Below are positions 7,518 through 15,587 of a DNA stretch of 64,000 nucleotides, in pieces. The notes under the pieces were generated by a model. The model worked only from the letters and a program-made list of their open reading frames with translations, did no database searches and was not told the origin of the DNA. Each line of letters opens with the position of its first letter. Positions within the stretch are counted from its first letter, which is position 1. Position numbers and translations under genes: made by a program. The stretch lies in the NCBI GenBank assembly GCA_036961295.1, contig JBALVX010000001.1, forward strand, positions 558,001 through 622,000, read 5' to 3'. This stretch comes from JAGPUQ01 sp036961295. GTDB taxonomy: Bacteria; Pseudomonadota; Gammaproteobacteria; Pseudomonadales; Porticoccaceae.

Positions 7518-8990
7518 ATGACTTACGACTTCAACCCCCTGGTAAACAATCAATTCCCCACGATTAAAAACCGTTTTGATGCTATTAACCCAGCTACTGG
7601 TGAGGTGATAGGCAGCGTGCCCGAGTGCGCCAGTGTCGTCGATGACGCGGTTAAAGGTGCGCAAGCGGCGCAAAAGGCCTGGGCGGAGGTGCCGTTGTTT
7701 GGACGCATCGCCAAGTTAGCGGAACTCACCGGGCTGATCGAGAAACACGGAGAGGAGCTCGCCGAGTTAGATGTGCTCGATACCGGCAGCCCACGGCAAG
7801 TGATGATGACGGATGCGGCTTTTGCAGTGGCGTTTATGCGTTTCCAGACCGGGCTTGCGCCGCAGGTCCTGGGGAAGGGTGGTGATCGCTGGACTGGTGA
7901 CAATATTCATTTCACCATGCCCCAGCCCTTCGGTGTGGTGGCGCGGTTTTGTGCCTTTAATCACCCGATGTTGTTCAGCGCCTTACGGATTGCCGCGCCA
8001 TTACTGATGGGCAACGCTTTAATTATTAAGCCCTCCGAGCACACCAGCCTGAGTACCTTGCGCATGGGTGAAATTCTCGCCCCACACATTCCCCCCGGCT
8101 TGATTCAGATACTCACCGGCGGCGCAGCTGTTGGCGAGGCCATTGTTGGCCACAAAGATATTAAAAGAATTACTCTAACCGGCGGTAAAAATGCCGCTCT
8201 GGCATTTTATGGCATTGCCGCGAAACACGGTTATCTTAAGGATTTCACTTTTGAGCTAGGGGGTAAAAACCCCATGGTGATTTATCCGGATGCAAATACC
8301 GAGCAAGCCTTCCAGTCGGCGGTTCACGGAATGAACTTTTACCAGACCGCAGGGCAGAGTTGTGGCTCGACAACCCGCGTGTTTATTCATCGCAGTATTT
8401 ATGAAGACGCAAAAAAAGCGATTAAATCCGCCTGCGAGTCCATCGTTATTGGTGATCCTCAGCATGCCGAAACCATGATGGGTTCCCTGTCAACGCGCCA
8501 ACAGTTTGAAAAAACACTTCAGTATATTCAGATATCTAAAGACGAAGGCCTCCCGCTATTGACCGGTGGCGAGCGTTTAATGACGAAGCCCTTGGATAAG
8601 GGCTATTTCGTTCCACCCACAGTGTTTTACGATGTGGGTGCTGAACATACCTTGTTTAAAGAAGAAGTCTTTGGTCCCGTGCTCGCGCTTATTCCCTGGG
8701 ATGACGAGGAGCAGATGTTAGCGGACGTAAACGCGGTGGAGTATGGCTTGACCGCCAGTGTCTGGACGCAGGATATTGATCGCGCCATGGGCATGGCACG
8801 GCACTTTAATACCGGAACCGTGTGGATCAATGGCAGCGCAAAACACTTCCCTGGCTTTGGTTTTTCCGGAGCAAAAAATTCCGGAGTGGGTACCGAGGAA
8901 AATCTCGAGGAACTGGAATCGTTTTGCCAGATGAAAGCGGTACATTACTTTGGTGCCGAAGGCCGTAAAAACGTGGAGATAGGGCTTTGA
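7518..8990 (+). CDS. NAD(P)-dependent aldehyde dehydrogenase
   Basis: This 490-residue ALDH superfamily member has catalytic C282 in GQSCGS, general base E246 in FELGGKNP, and the oxyanion asparagine N148 in FNHP. That FNHP motif replaces the more usual PWNFP and marks a divergent ALDH branch. The NAD-binding segment IIKPSEHTSL is present. It should oxidise an aldehyde to a carboxylate. The following gene is a zinc alcohol dehydrogenase, and then come benzoate-type dioxygenase subunits, so an aryl aldehyde intermediate is the likely substrate. The start at 7518 has only a weak upstream purine stretch. Confidence 0.9.
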   Translation: MTYDFNPLVNNQFPTIKNRFDAINPATGEVIGSVPECASVVDDAVKGAQAAQKAWAEVPLFGRIAKLAELTGLIEKHGEELAELDVLDTGSPRQVMMTDAAFAVAFMRFQTGLAPQVLGKGGDRWTGDNIHFTMPQPFGVVARFCAFNHPMLFSALRIAAPLLMGNALIIKPSEHTSLSTLRMGEILAPHIPPGLIQILTGGAAVGEAIVGHKDIKRITLTGGKNAALAFYGIAAKHGYLKDFTFELGGKNPMVIYPDANTEQAFQSAVHGMNFYQTAGQSCGSTTRVFIHRSIYEDAKKAIKSACESIVIGDPQHAETMMGSLSTRQQFEKTLQYIQISKDEGLPLLTGGERLMTKPLDKGYFVPPTVFYDVGAEHTLFKEEVFGPVLALIPWDDEEQMLADVNAVEYGLTASVWTQDIDRAMGMARHFNTGTVWINGSAKHFPGFGFSGAKNSGVGTEENLEELESFCQMKAVHYFGAEGRKNVEIGL

Positions 8991-9021
8991 AGATCTTTAA
9001 CCTGGAACCGAGGTGTGGAGT

Positions 9022-10131
9022 ATGAAGCCGCAAACTAACTGCAAGGCGCTGGTACTGCCCGATTATCATCAGCCTCTGGAGGTTCGAGAATTTAATATTC
9101 CCGAGGTCGAAGACGGCGGCCTTGTCGTGAAGATTGATCGGGCCACTATTTGCGGTACCGATCATCATATTACTCAGGGCGTGCTGGCGCCGATTTCAAA
9201 AACCCCCTGCATTCTCGGTCACGAGATGGTCGGCATTATTGAGGCCCAGGGTAAAGACCGGGACGTTGACGTTGCGGGTACGCCCCTGGCAATTGGTGAC
9301 CGAGTGATTTGGGCCTACGCCTATTGTGGTCGCTGTTATTATTGCGCCGTGGCCATGCAGCCGACGCTGTGTACTAATTTTACGCCTTACGGTTATGCGG
9401 ATGCGACGATTCACCCCCATATTATTGGCGGCTTTTCCCAATACAATTATATTTTGCCCAACTGCCATGTAGTGCGAGTGCCGGATGAGGTGCCTAGTCA
9501 TTGGGCCTCGTCGGCCAGCTGTGCTCTGCGGACCATTATGCATGCCACAGATCGCCTCGGTGGCATTCGCCCCTCCGATACCGTGGTGGTGCAGGGCAGT
9601 GGCCCGGTAGGTCTCTACGGCGTTGCTGTCAGTCGCGCGATCGGGGCAAAGCGTGTCATAAATTTTGGCGCGCCCGCTGAACGCCTTGCGGTGGCGAAAT
9701 CCTTTGGCGCCGAGCAAGTCGCGCATATTGAAACCACCGACAACGCTGAACGTCTGGCGATGGTGATGGACTTGACCGATGGGCGCGGTGCCGATGTGGT
9801 ACTGGAGTGTTCCGGCTCCCACTTTGCTCAGGAGGAGGCGTTTAATATTGTGCGCCCCGGTGGTCGCATTGCCGTGATTGGCGCAGGTGATCCGAAACCG
9901 ATGGCGGTTCCGGGTATGTCTTTTATTGGCAAGCAGGTCATGGTGACCGGGATTCGCTCGGCGGGTATTCAGTATTATCGCGAAGCGCTGGATTTTTTGG
10001 CGCGACAAAAAAACAATTTCGATTTCGATCTAATGTTTGGCGATACCTACAGCTTGGCAGAAATACCCGAGGCGATGGAGAAAATGGCACGCCTCGAAGA
10101 AATTAAACCCATCGTTGATCCTTTTAAATAA
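9022..10131 (+). CDS. Zinc-dependent alcohol dehydrogenase (MDR family)
   Basis: This medium-chain dehydrogenase of 369 residues has the catalytic zinc motifs CGTDHH and GHEMVG, the structural-zinc cysteine cluster CGRCYYCA plus a further cysteine, and the Rossmann motif GSGPVGLYG. I start it at ATG 9022, behind a GAGG site; a GTG three codons earlier is possible. It should interconvert an alcohol and an aldehyde with NAD(P). Its position between the aldehyde dehydrogenase and the carboxylate-type dioxygenase suggests a benzylic or phenylalkyl alcohol, as in p-cymene or toluene side-chain oxidation. It is not closely similar to the other zinc dehydrogenase at 26499. Confidence 0.9.
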   Translation: MKPQTNCKALVLPDYHQPLEVREFNIPEVEDGGLVVKIDRATICGTDHHITQGVLAPISKTPCILGHEMVGIIEAQGKDRDVDVAGTPLAIGDRVIWAYAYCGRCYYCAVAMQPTLCTNFTPYGYADATIHPHIIGGFSQYNYILPNCHVVRVPDEVPSHWASSASCALRTIMHATDRLGGIRPSDTVVVQGSGPVGLYGVAVSRAIGAKRVINFGAPAERLAVAKSFGAEQVAHIETTDNAERLAMVMDLTDGRGADVVLECSGSHFAQEEAFNIVRPGGRIAVIGAGDPKPMAVPGMSFIGKQVMVTGIRSAGIQYYREALDFLARQKNNFDFDLMFGDTYSLAEIPEAMEKMARLEEIKPIVDPFK

Positions 10132-10198
10132 ACGCTAATGGTAAATAAAGATCGAATCTGGGCAGCTGATAACACGCGGTTTGTTAATGGAGTAGGCA

Positions 10199-11521
10199 GT
10201 GAATCAACACATTATTCAAACGTCGAACTTTTCGGGTAAAACTCACTGGGATAAGGCGGCGCTAGCAAGTTTGGTCGAAGCTGGCCGAATACATTCTCGT
10301 GTTTATACCGACCCGGATATATTCGAGTTGGAACTGGATCGAATCTTTTCGAACAGCTGGCTATTTGTGGGTCATCAAAGCGAAGTGCCTTCTCCGGGCG
10401 ATTTTCAAACTCGTGTCCTGGGTCGTACGTCGGTAATTATGGTGCGAGGTAAGGATGAGATTGTACGGGTGTTAGTGAACCGCTGTCGTCATCGAGGTGC
10501 GCAAGTTTGCGAAACGGAAACCGGGAATACCAAATTTTTTCGTTGTTGGTATCACGGCTGGGTATATGACACCAATGGAGACTTAGCGGAACAGACTGGT
10601 GACGAGGCTTACGACGATAGTATGGATCGTAAAGCAATGGGTTTGACTCCGGTGCCGCGAGTTGAAAATTATCGAGGATTTGTTTTTGCAAGCTTTGCCC
10701 CCGAGGGCGAAACCTTAACTGAGTTTCTTGGCGGAGCAGCAGCGATTATTGATTTAATGGTGGATGCGTCCCCGACGGGTGAGCTTTATGCCGACGGCGG
10801 TTCCCACAAAACCGAGTACCGTGGCAACTGGAAATTGGTCGGTATGGATGGCTATCACCCCTTGCATTTACATGCGTCGGTGATGGAAACCATACATCGG
10901 GACCCCGACTCCGGAATTGGTTCGACTCACCGCAGTAATCCTTTTGACGATACCGCCGCAACCTATACGCGCGATTTTGGTCATGGCCACTCGATGCTGG
11001 ATTTTCGCGAACATCGCATCAAACACTATGAGGAGCATTGCGAATTTATCAAGAAAACCTCCGGCGGTGCTGAATACATCGATGCCATGCATAAAACCCA
11101 CGGCGAAGAACGCGCGCGAATGTTACTGAGTATTAGCGGTGATCCGCACCTGGGTTTATTTCCCAATATGCAGTTAATACATAATCAGATTCGCATTGTT
11201 ACGCCGCTGGCGGCTGATCTTACCCAGGTAGAAATGATTGCGGTGCGGCTCGGTGGCGTCAGCGACGAGATTAATGCAAATCGTTTGCGTCATCACGAAT
11301 CGTTCTACGGGCCAGCGGGGGCTGGCTCCCCGGATGACACGGAGATTTTTGAGCGCGTGCAGCGAGGCATGCAGGCTGAGCTTAATCCCTGGCTCGATGT
11401 TTCTCGCGGCATGGCTCGTGAATTTACCGATGTCGATGGCAGTACGGTTGGCAGGATCAGTGATGAAGTGCCCCAGCGGGGTATTTTTCGCCACTGGACT
11501 AAGCTGATGACACAATCCTGA
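10199..11521 (+). CDS. Rieske dioxygenase alpha subunit, benzoate/cumate (carboxylated arene) type
   Basis: This 440-residue terminal oxygenase large subunit starts at GTG. The Rieske ligands are CRHRG (C96, H98) and CWYHGW (C116, H119); the mononuclear site is D217-x-x-H220-x4-H225. The overall pattern (RIFSNSWLFVGHQSEVP, NRCRHRGAQVC) is that of the benzoate/anthranilate/p-cumate group rather than the biphenyl group at 2330 and 42702. It probably 1,2- or 2,3-dihydroxylates a substituted benzoate. The beta subunit follows after 63 bp and a PdxA-like dehydrogenase after that. No reductase (BenC-like) gene is adjacent. Confidence 0.9.
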   Translation: MNQHIIQTSNFSGKTHWDKAALASLVEAGRIHSRVYTDPDIFELELDRIFSNSWLFVGHQSEVPSPGDFQTRVLGRTSVIMVRGKDEIVRVLVNRCRHRGAQVCETETGNTKFFRCWYHGWVYDTNGDLAEQTGDEAYDDSMDRKAMGLTPVPRVENYRGFVFASFAPEGETLTEFLGGAAAIIDLMVDASPTGELYADGGSHKTEYRGNWKLVGMDGYHPLHLHASVMETIHRDPDSGIGSTHRSNPFDDTAATYTRDFGHGHSMLDFREHRIKHYEEHCEFIKKTSGGAEYIDAMHKTHGEERARMLLSISGDPHLGLFPNMQLIHNQIRIVTPLAADLTQVEMIAVRLGGVSDEINANRLRHHESFYGPAGAGSPDDTEIFERVQRGMQAELNPWLDVSRGMAREFTDVDGSTVGRISDEVPQRGIFRHWTKLMTQS

Positions 11522-11566
11522 TACGTTCCTGATACATGCGTTCCTGATACATACGTTCCCTATACA
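11518..11566 (+). repeat. Imperfect short direct repeats in alpha-beta intergenic gap
   Basis: About three degenerate copies of a GATACATRCGTTCCT-like unit of roughly 15-16 bp fill the space between the alpha stop and the beta start. They probably arose by slippage and may simply be a spacer. Confidence 0.6.
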
Positions 11567-11584
11567 TTGAACAGTTGAGAGTTT

Positions 11585-12094
11585 ATGAATAGCTCTATGA
11601 ACAAGGCATCTTTAAGCGATTGGCAGGTGCTACGTGAAGTTGAATTATTTTTATTTCACGAAGCGGAACTCGCCGACGGGAATCAATACGAAGATTGGCT
11701 GGAACTTTGGACGGCTGACTTATTGTATTGGGTGCCGAGTAACGATGACAATTTAGACCCGCAGAAAAAAATCTCTATCATTTATGACAGAAGAGCACAG
11801 CTGGAAGATCGTATTTTTCGTCTTTGCACTAAACACGCTTATGCTCAACGCCCGCAGTCGCGCTTAACTCGGCTGGTTTCTAATATTGTGCTGGACGATT
11901 TCGATACCGAAAGCGGTGGTTGGGTGAGTTCGCGCTTCGTCGTAGTGGAATTGCGTAATCATGTGCAGACGCTATGGAGCGGGCGTATGCGGCATAAGCT
12001 GGTGCGAGAAGATGGGAAATTACGAATTAACGAAAAGCACGTCTTTTTACTGAATAACGATACCCCGGTGGGGAATATGACGTTTATTATTTGA
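11585..12094 (+). CDS. Rieske dioxygenase beta subunit, benzoate/cumate type
   Basis: This 169-residue SnoaL-fold small subunit has the family N-terminal pattern EVELFLFHEAELADGNQYEDW and LTRLVSNIVL in the middle. It is the structural partner of the alpha subunit encoded immediately upstream. A second in-frame ATG five codons in is equally possible as start. It belongs to an apparent operon with the PdxA-like gene 43 bp downstream. Confidence 0.9.
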   Translation: MNSSMNKASLSDWQVLREVELFLFHEAELADGNQYEDWLELWTADLLYWVPSNDDNLDPQKKISIIYDRRAQLEDRIFRLCTKHAYAQRPQSRLTRLVSNIVLDDFDTESGGWVSSRFVVVELRNHVQTLWSGRMRHKLVREDGKLRINEKHVFLLNNDTPVGNMTFII

Positions 12095-12137
12095 GATGTT
12101 TGCGCCGATTACAGTACCTTAACTTCGGAGATATTAA

Positions 12138-13178
12138 ATGGTGCCAGCCACCATGGAATTGCCTTTAATAGCAATAATGATCGGTGATCCCGCAGGCGTC
12201 GGGCCGGAGGTCTGTGTTAAAGCCCTGGCCAGTTGTACCTCTACTGGAAATGGCGATGGCAATAGCAAGGACGAGCTAGGAGGTTTATGTAGGCCGGTAT
12301 TGATCGGCGATATCGGGGTATTGAAACGTGCCATGGCCGTTGCCAAGGTCTCTTTGCCTTTGCGTGTTGTTGCGACTCTCGAGGAGCCGCTTACCGATGA
12401 AAATTGCGTCCGTGTGCTCGATCCCGGCGGTTTCGATGTTTCCGCGTGTGCCTTTGGCCTGGCGTCCGCGGCTTCTGGACATGCGGTGCTCGACTGGACA
12501 GCGCTTGGTACGGCGTTGGGGGAAAGCGGGGCTATTCAGGGTTTGGTGATGGCGCCGATGGATAGTGAATCGATAAAACTAACCGGGCGAATTAAACATA
12601 TTGACGACCTGCAGCCACCGGGCACTTTTATGTTCCGCATGAGTGGCGCGCTGCGGGTTGTGCCCTTAAGTGAGCACCTGCCGCTAGTCGATGCCATTGC
12701 AATGGTAAAGCCAGGCGCAGTGCTAGAGTTAATCGAATTGCTGAATACGAATTTGTGCCGTTGGGGCTTGCCGCAACCGCGCCTCGGCGTTGCCGGAATC
12801 AATCCCCATGCGATGTTCTCTCAGGATCAACAACAAATTGGCCCGGCGATTAAGCAAGCGCAGCAACAGGGTATTGATGTCAGCGGACCGATCTCTCCCG
12901 ATTCCGTGTTTCGTATGGCCATCGAAGGTAAGTACGATGCCGTGGTGACCATGTATCACGACCAGGGGCAGATAGCGCTCAAGACCAGTAATTTTGAGGG
13001 GGCCTGTACCGTATATCTGGGTTTGCCCTATATTATGCTCAACGTACCCCACGGCTCGGCCTTTGATATTGCCGGAACTGGCATCGCCCAGCACGAAAGT
13101 ATGCTGGCGGCGATAACAACGGCGGCGCGCATGGCGTCCGGACAGGGTATTTTCGAGCAGGCGGGAGGAGGTGACTGA
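12138..13178 (+). CDS. PdxA/TphB-like dehydrogenase, probable carboxylated dihydrodiol dehydrogenase
   Basis: This 346-residue member of the 4-hydroxythreonine-4-phosphate dehydrogenase family has the nucleotide-binding opening IGDPAGVGPEV, and metal-ligand histidines H154, H224 in NPHA and H274 in MYHDQGQ. The usual GHTE motif around the first histidine is changed to RIKHIDD, which argues against a housekeeping PdxA. TphB, which oxidatively decarboxylates the terephthalate cis-diol, is a known family member acting on dioxygenase products. Given the dioxygenase genes directly upstream, the likely job is NAD-dependent decarboxylating dehydrogenation of a carboxylated cis-dihydrodiol to a catechol. 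A true biosynthetic PdxA paralogue elsewhere cannot be excluded or shown. Confidence 0.82.
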   Translation: MVPATMELPLIAIMIGDPAGVGPEVCVKALASCTSTGNGDGNSKDELGGLCRPVLIGDIGVLKRAMAVAKVSLPLRVVATLEEPLTDENCVRVLDPGGFDVSACAFGLASAASGHAVLDWTALGTALGESGAIQGLVMAPMDSESIKLTGRIKHIDDLQPPGTFMFRMSGALRVVPLSEHLPLVDAIAMVKPGAVLELIELLNTNLCRWGLPQPRLGVAGINPHAMFSQDQQQIGPAIKQAQQQGIDVSGPISPDSVFRMAIEGKYDAVVTMYHDQGQIALKTSNFEGACTVYLGLPYIMLNVPHGSAFDIAGTGIAQHESMLAAITTAARMASGQGIFEQAGGGD

Positions 13179-13279
13179 GGTGTTGAGCTTGAATTGATGT
13201 GAATGAGCCGCACCAAATAACAATTCTTGATACGGGTGAGAACGCTATCCGTAATGGTGGCAAGATTATGTGGGGACGA

Positions 13280-14959
13280 CTAACTGGTATCAGTGTTTTT
13301 TAAGCGGTAAGCGAAGGCGGGGCGACTAAGCCCTAGCATACGCGCCGCTTTCGAGACATTGCCCTTGGCATTTTCCAATGCGGTTTTTATTAACTGGGCT
13401 TCCATTGCTTTCATATCCATACCGGCATCGAGCATAGAGTTTAAAAGTTCCGAGCTATCGGCGTGTTGCTTTACTTGCCCGTCGGCGTCTACGTTAATAC
13501 TGGAGTGCTCTTCGTTGCGTTCGGAAGGAATGTAATTGGTGTTGGGGAAAATATGTTCGACGCCAATTACTTTATGGGACTCCACTAGAATCAAACTGCG
13601 CTCGATAATGTTTTTGAATTCGCGAATATTACCGGGCCAATGATGATTCAATAGGGCTTCCATGGCTTTGTCCGAAAATCCCAGGACGCGTTTATTGTAA
13701 AGCGCCTGAAACTTCGTGGAAAAATGAGAAATAAACAGGGGTATATCTTCTTTCCGTTCGCGAAGGGGTGGCACGGAGACCGGGTAGGCATTGAGACGGT
13801 AGTATAAATCCTCTCGAAAACGATGTTCGGTCACGGCCAGTTGAAGGTCTTCATTGGTTGCAGCGATTAATCTGACATCCACCTTGCGAGTTTTGTTGTC
13901 TCCCAGGCGTTCAAGTTCGCCTTCTTGCAAAACACGTAGCAGGGTTGCCTGTGCTCGTGGTGGCAGCTCTGCGACCTCGTCAAGAAAAATTGTGCCGCCG
14001 TGGGCGCGCTCAAATTTTCCGATGCGGGTTTGGGTGGCGCCGGTATAAGCGCCTTTTTCAGCACCAAAAAGTTCTGATTCGATTAAGTCCGGTGGAATTG
14101 CGGCGCAATTGATGGCAACAAAGGGTTTGTCGCGGCGATCACTGTGTTTGTGCAGTGTTCTAGCCATGACTTCCTTACCAACCCCTGTTTCGCCGAGCAG
14201 CAACACCGACACTTTACTGTCCGATACTTTCATGACGAGGTTGAGTGAGTGGCGGAAGGATTTAGAACGTCCGATGATCTCTGTAAGGGTTCCGGGATCA
14301 TCGATATTGCTACGTAATACATCGACCTCGGAGCGAAGTTTTTGTAATTCTTCGATAATGTTATCAGCAGCAAAAAATTGTTTAAATTCTTCGTGGTTGT
14401 CCCACTCTTCTGCAGGTTTACCGATAATTCGGCAGCGCTGATCGCCGCAGCCAACGCACTCGACTTCCTGAAAAAATATCGGGCGACCCATAAACATTGA
14501 GCCGTAGCCGCAGGCGTAACCGATTAAGCTCCAGCATACGGGTTCATGTTCTGTTTCAGACTGTTGCAGACTAATTTCGACTTCGTAGGAATCAATCCAG
14601 TCGATAACGCTATGGAAGTCATCGCCATCGATATCCAGTTCGATAACATCGACTTTTACCATCCCGCGTAGTGCGTGTAGCTGGGGGCCGGCAAGGAAAA
14701 TATTTTCTTTGCTCTGCTCGGGTCGCAGTTGTTGAGCCAGCTGGGCATCCGCAATGCCCATCTCGTAGCCTTGTCGAATGAAAAACCCTTTAGCTCTCTC
14801 CCTGCCGATAGTGGCGATTAACTCCTTACGTAGTTGGCCTAGTGCGGTTAACGAAAACAGGGTCATGCGCTGCTGGTCGAGCCAGATTTTCCCGCCAGGG
14901 CTGTCAAATTCGATTTGTGAAGACAAATCGATATTTTCCGGGTACTTAATGGGGGGCAT
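13280..14959 (-). CDS. DmpR/MopR-type sigma-54-dependent activator of phenol/arene catabolism
   Basis: This protein has 559 residues. The N-terminal XylR-type sensor (about 15-125) is followed by a V4R segment (about 130-180), a sigma-54 AAA+ domain (about 215-450) with Walker A GETGVGKE, the sigma-contact loop GAYTGA and Walker B IFLDEV, and a Fis-type helix-turn-helix at the C-terminus (KAARMLGLSRPAFAYRLK). C142, E165, C168 and C176 match the spacing of the zinc site of MopR/DmpR sensors, and H95 and W121 sit where those proteins bind the phenol hydroxyl. It should activate the two sigma-54 promoters at 15343 and 22829 when phenolics are present. It is divergent from the first of these. Confidence 0.9.
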   Translation of the reverse strand: MPPIKYPENIDLSSQIEFDSPGGKIWLDQQRMTLFSLTALGQLRKELIATIGRERAKGFFIRQGYEMGIADAQLAQQLRPEQSKENIFLAGPQLHALRGMVKVDVIELDIDGDDFHSVIDWIDSYEVEISLQQSETEHEPVCWSLIGYACGYGSMFMGRPIFFQEVECVGCGDQRCRIIGKPAEEWDNHEEFKQFFAADNIIEELQKLRSEVDVLRSNIDDPGTLTEIIGRSKSFRHSLNLVMKVSDSKVSVLLLGETGVGKEVMARTLHKHSDRRDKPFVAINCAAIPPDLIESELFGAEKGAYTGATQTRIGKFERAHGGTIFLDEVAELPPRAQATLLRVLQEGELERLGDNKTRKVDVRLIAATNEDLQLAVTEHRFREDLYYRLNAYPVSVPPLRERKEDIPLFISHFSTKFQALYNKRVLGFSDKAMEALLNHHWPGNIREFKNIIERSLILVESHKVIGVEHIFPNTNYIPSERNEEHSSINVDADGQVKQHADSSELLNSMLDAGMDMKAMEAQLIKTALENAKGNVSKAARMLGLSRPAFAYRLKNTDTS

Positions 14960-15180
14960 AATGTCGACAGATTTTCAGGGGGGGGCTCCGAATATAGCAT
15001 GGAGTTAATTTGTAATGATATAATGAATTTAAATGAGGTTTAAGGCGTTTTTATTATTATATGGTCAATTATAATGGTTTTCATGATCGATTAAGTTCAT
15101 TTTTCGTAATATCTTGAAGTTTTATGTTAAATATTACCAGGCGATAGCTTGCTCCGATTTTTCTTAAAAAGCTTATGTGA

Positions 15181-15231
15181 TCTATTTGACGAAGGTGAAG
15201 AGACGTAATTTAATCATTTAGTAAAATTATT
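15181..15231 (+). promoter_or_regulatory. Candidate activator-binding (enhancer) site, copy A
   Basis: The element TCTATTTGACGAAGGTGAA followed by TTTAATCATTTAGTAAAATTA is conserved at 22666-22716. It ends about 110-145 bp upstream of the sigma-54 promoter, the usual position for XylR/DmpR-type enhancer sites. The binding protein would be the regulator encoded at 13280-14959; this is inferred from conservation and distance. Confidence 0.5.
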
Positions 15232-15342
15232 TAGTTTGAAATATATTTTAACCGCGACAGAGGAAGATCAAAAAATATTTAATCATATTAAAAACAATGA
15301 GCTAGAGATAATACACCATCTTTTCTCGTGAATTTAATTTTA

Positions 15343-15358
15343 TGGCATATAACATGCT
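15343..15358 (+). promoter_or_regulatory. Sigma-54 promoter in front of the YCF48-RND-DUF1302-DUF1329 cassette
   Basis: TGGCATATAACATGCT has the GG-N10-GC core required for -24/-12 promoters. It is at the same place as TGGCACATAAGATGCA in the phenol hydroxylase promoter (22829-22844). It reads toward the plus-strand cassette starting at 15588. Confidence 0.75.
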
Positions 15359-15479
15359 GCGTAAACCGTAGTTTGTTCATGATACCGGTGAGCGTCCTGA
15401 TTTACTTGTGTGCCCTCGTTGCGTACGGCTTGTAAGCTTGACTCTATAACAATTTAAGATTGAGAGTGGTCGTCATCTG

Positions 15480-15569
15480 TTGACAAGATACGTATCTATA
15501 AAACGATTGATAGCTGATAAATTTGTCGAGTTTTACTTTGTGACTGGGAATGCCAGTGAATGCCTATAA
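15480..15569 (+). pseudogene. Broken duplicate of the phenol hydroxylase P0 gene (dmpK)
   Basis: A TTG-started frame reads RYVSIKRLIADKFVEFYF, matching the start of the intact P0 protein at 22956. Compared with the intact gene it then loses about 26 bp, shifting the frame to a stop at 15567. The following bases still align in the other frame (MPVNAYKD versus MPVSAYEE). The remnant runs directly into the ribosome site and ATG of the YCF48-like gene at 15588, so it now acts only as leader sequence. Confidence 0.85.
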
Positions 15570-15587
15570 AGATTTGGCGGGGAAGGG

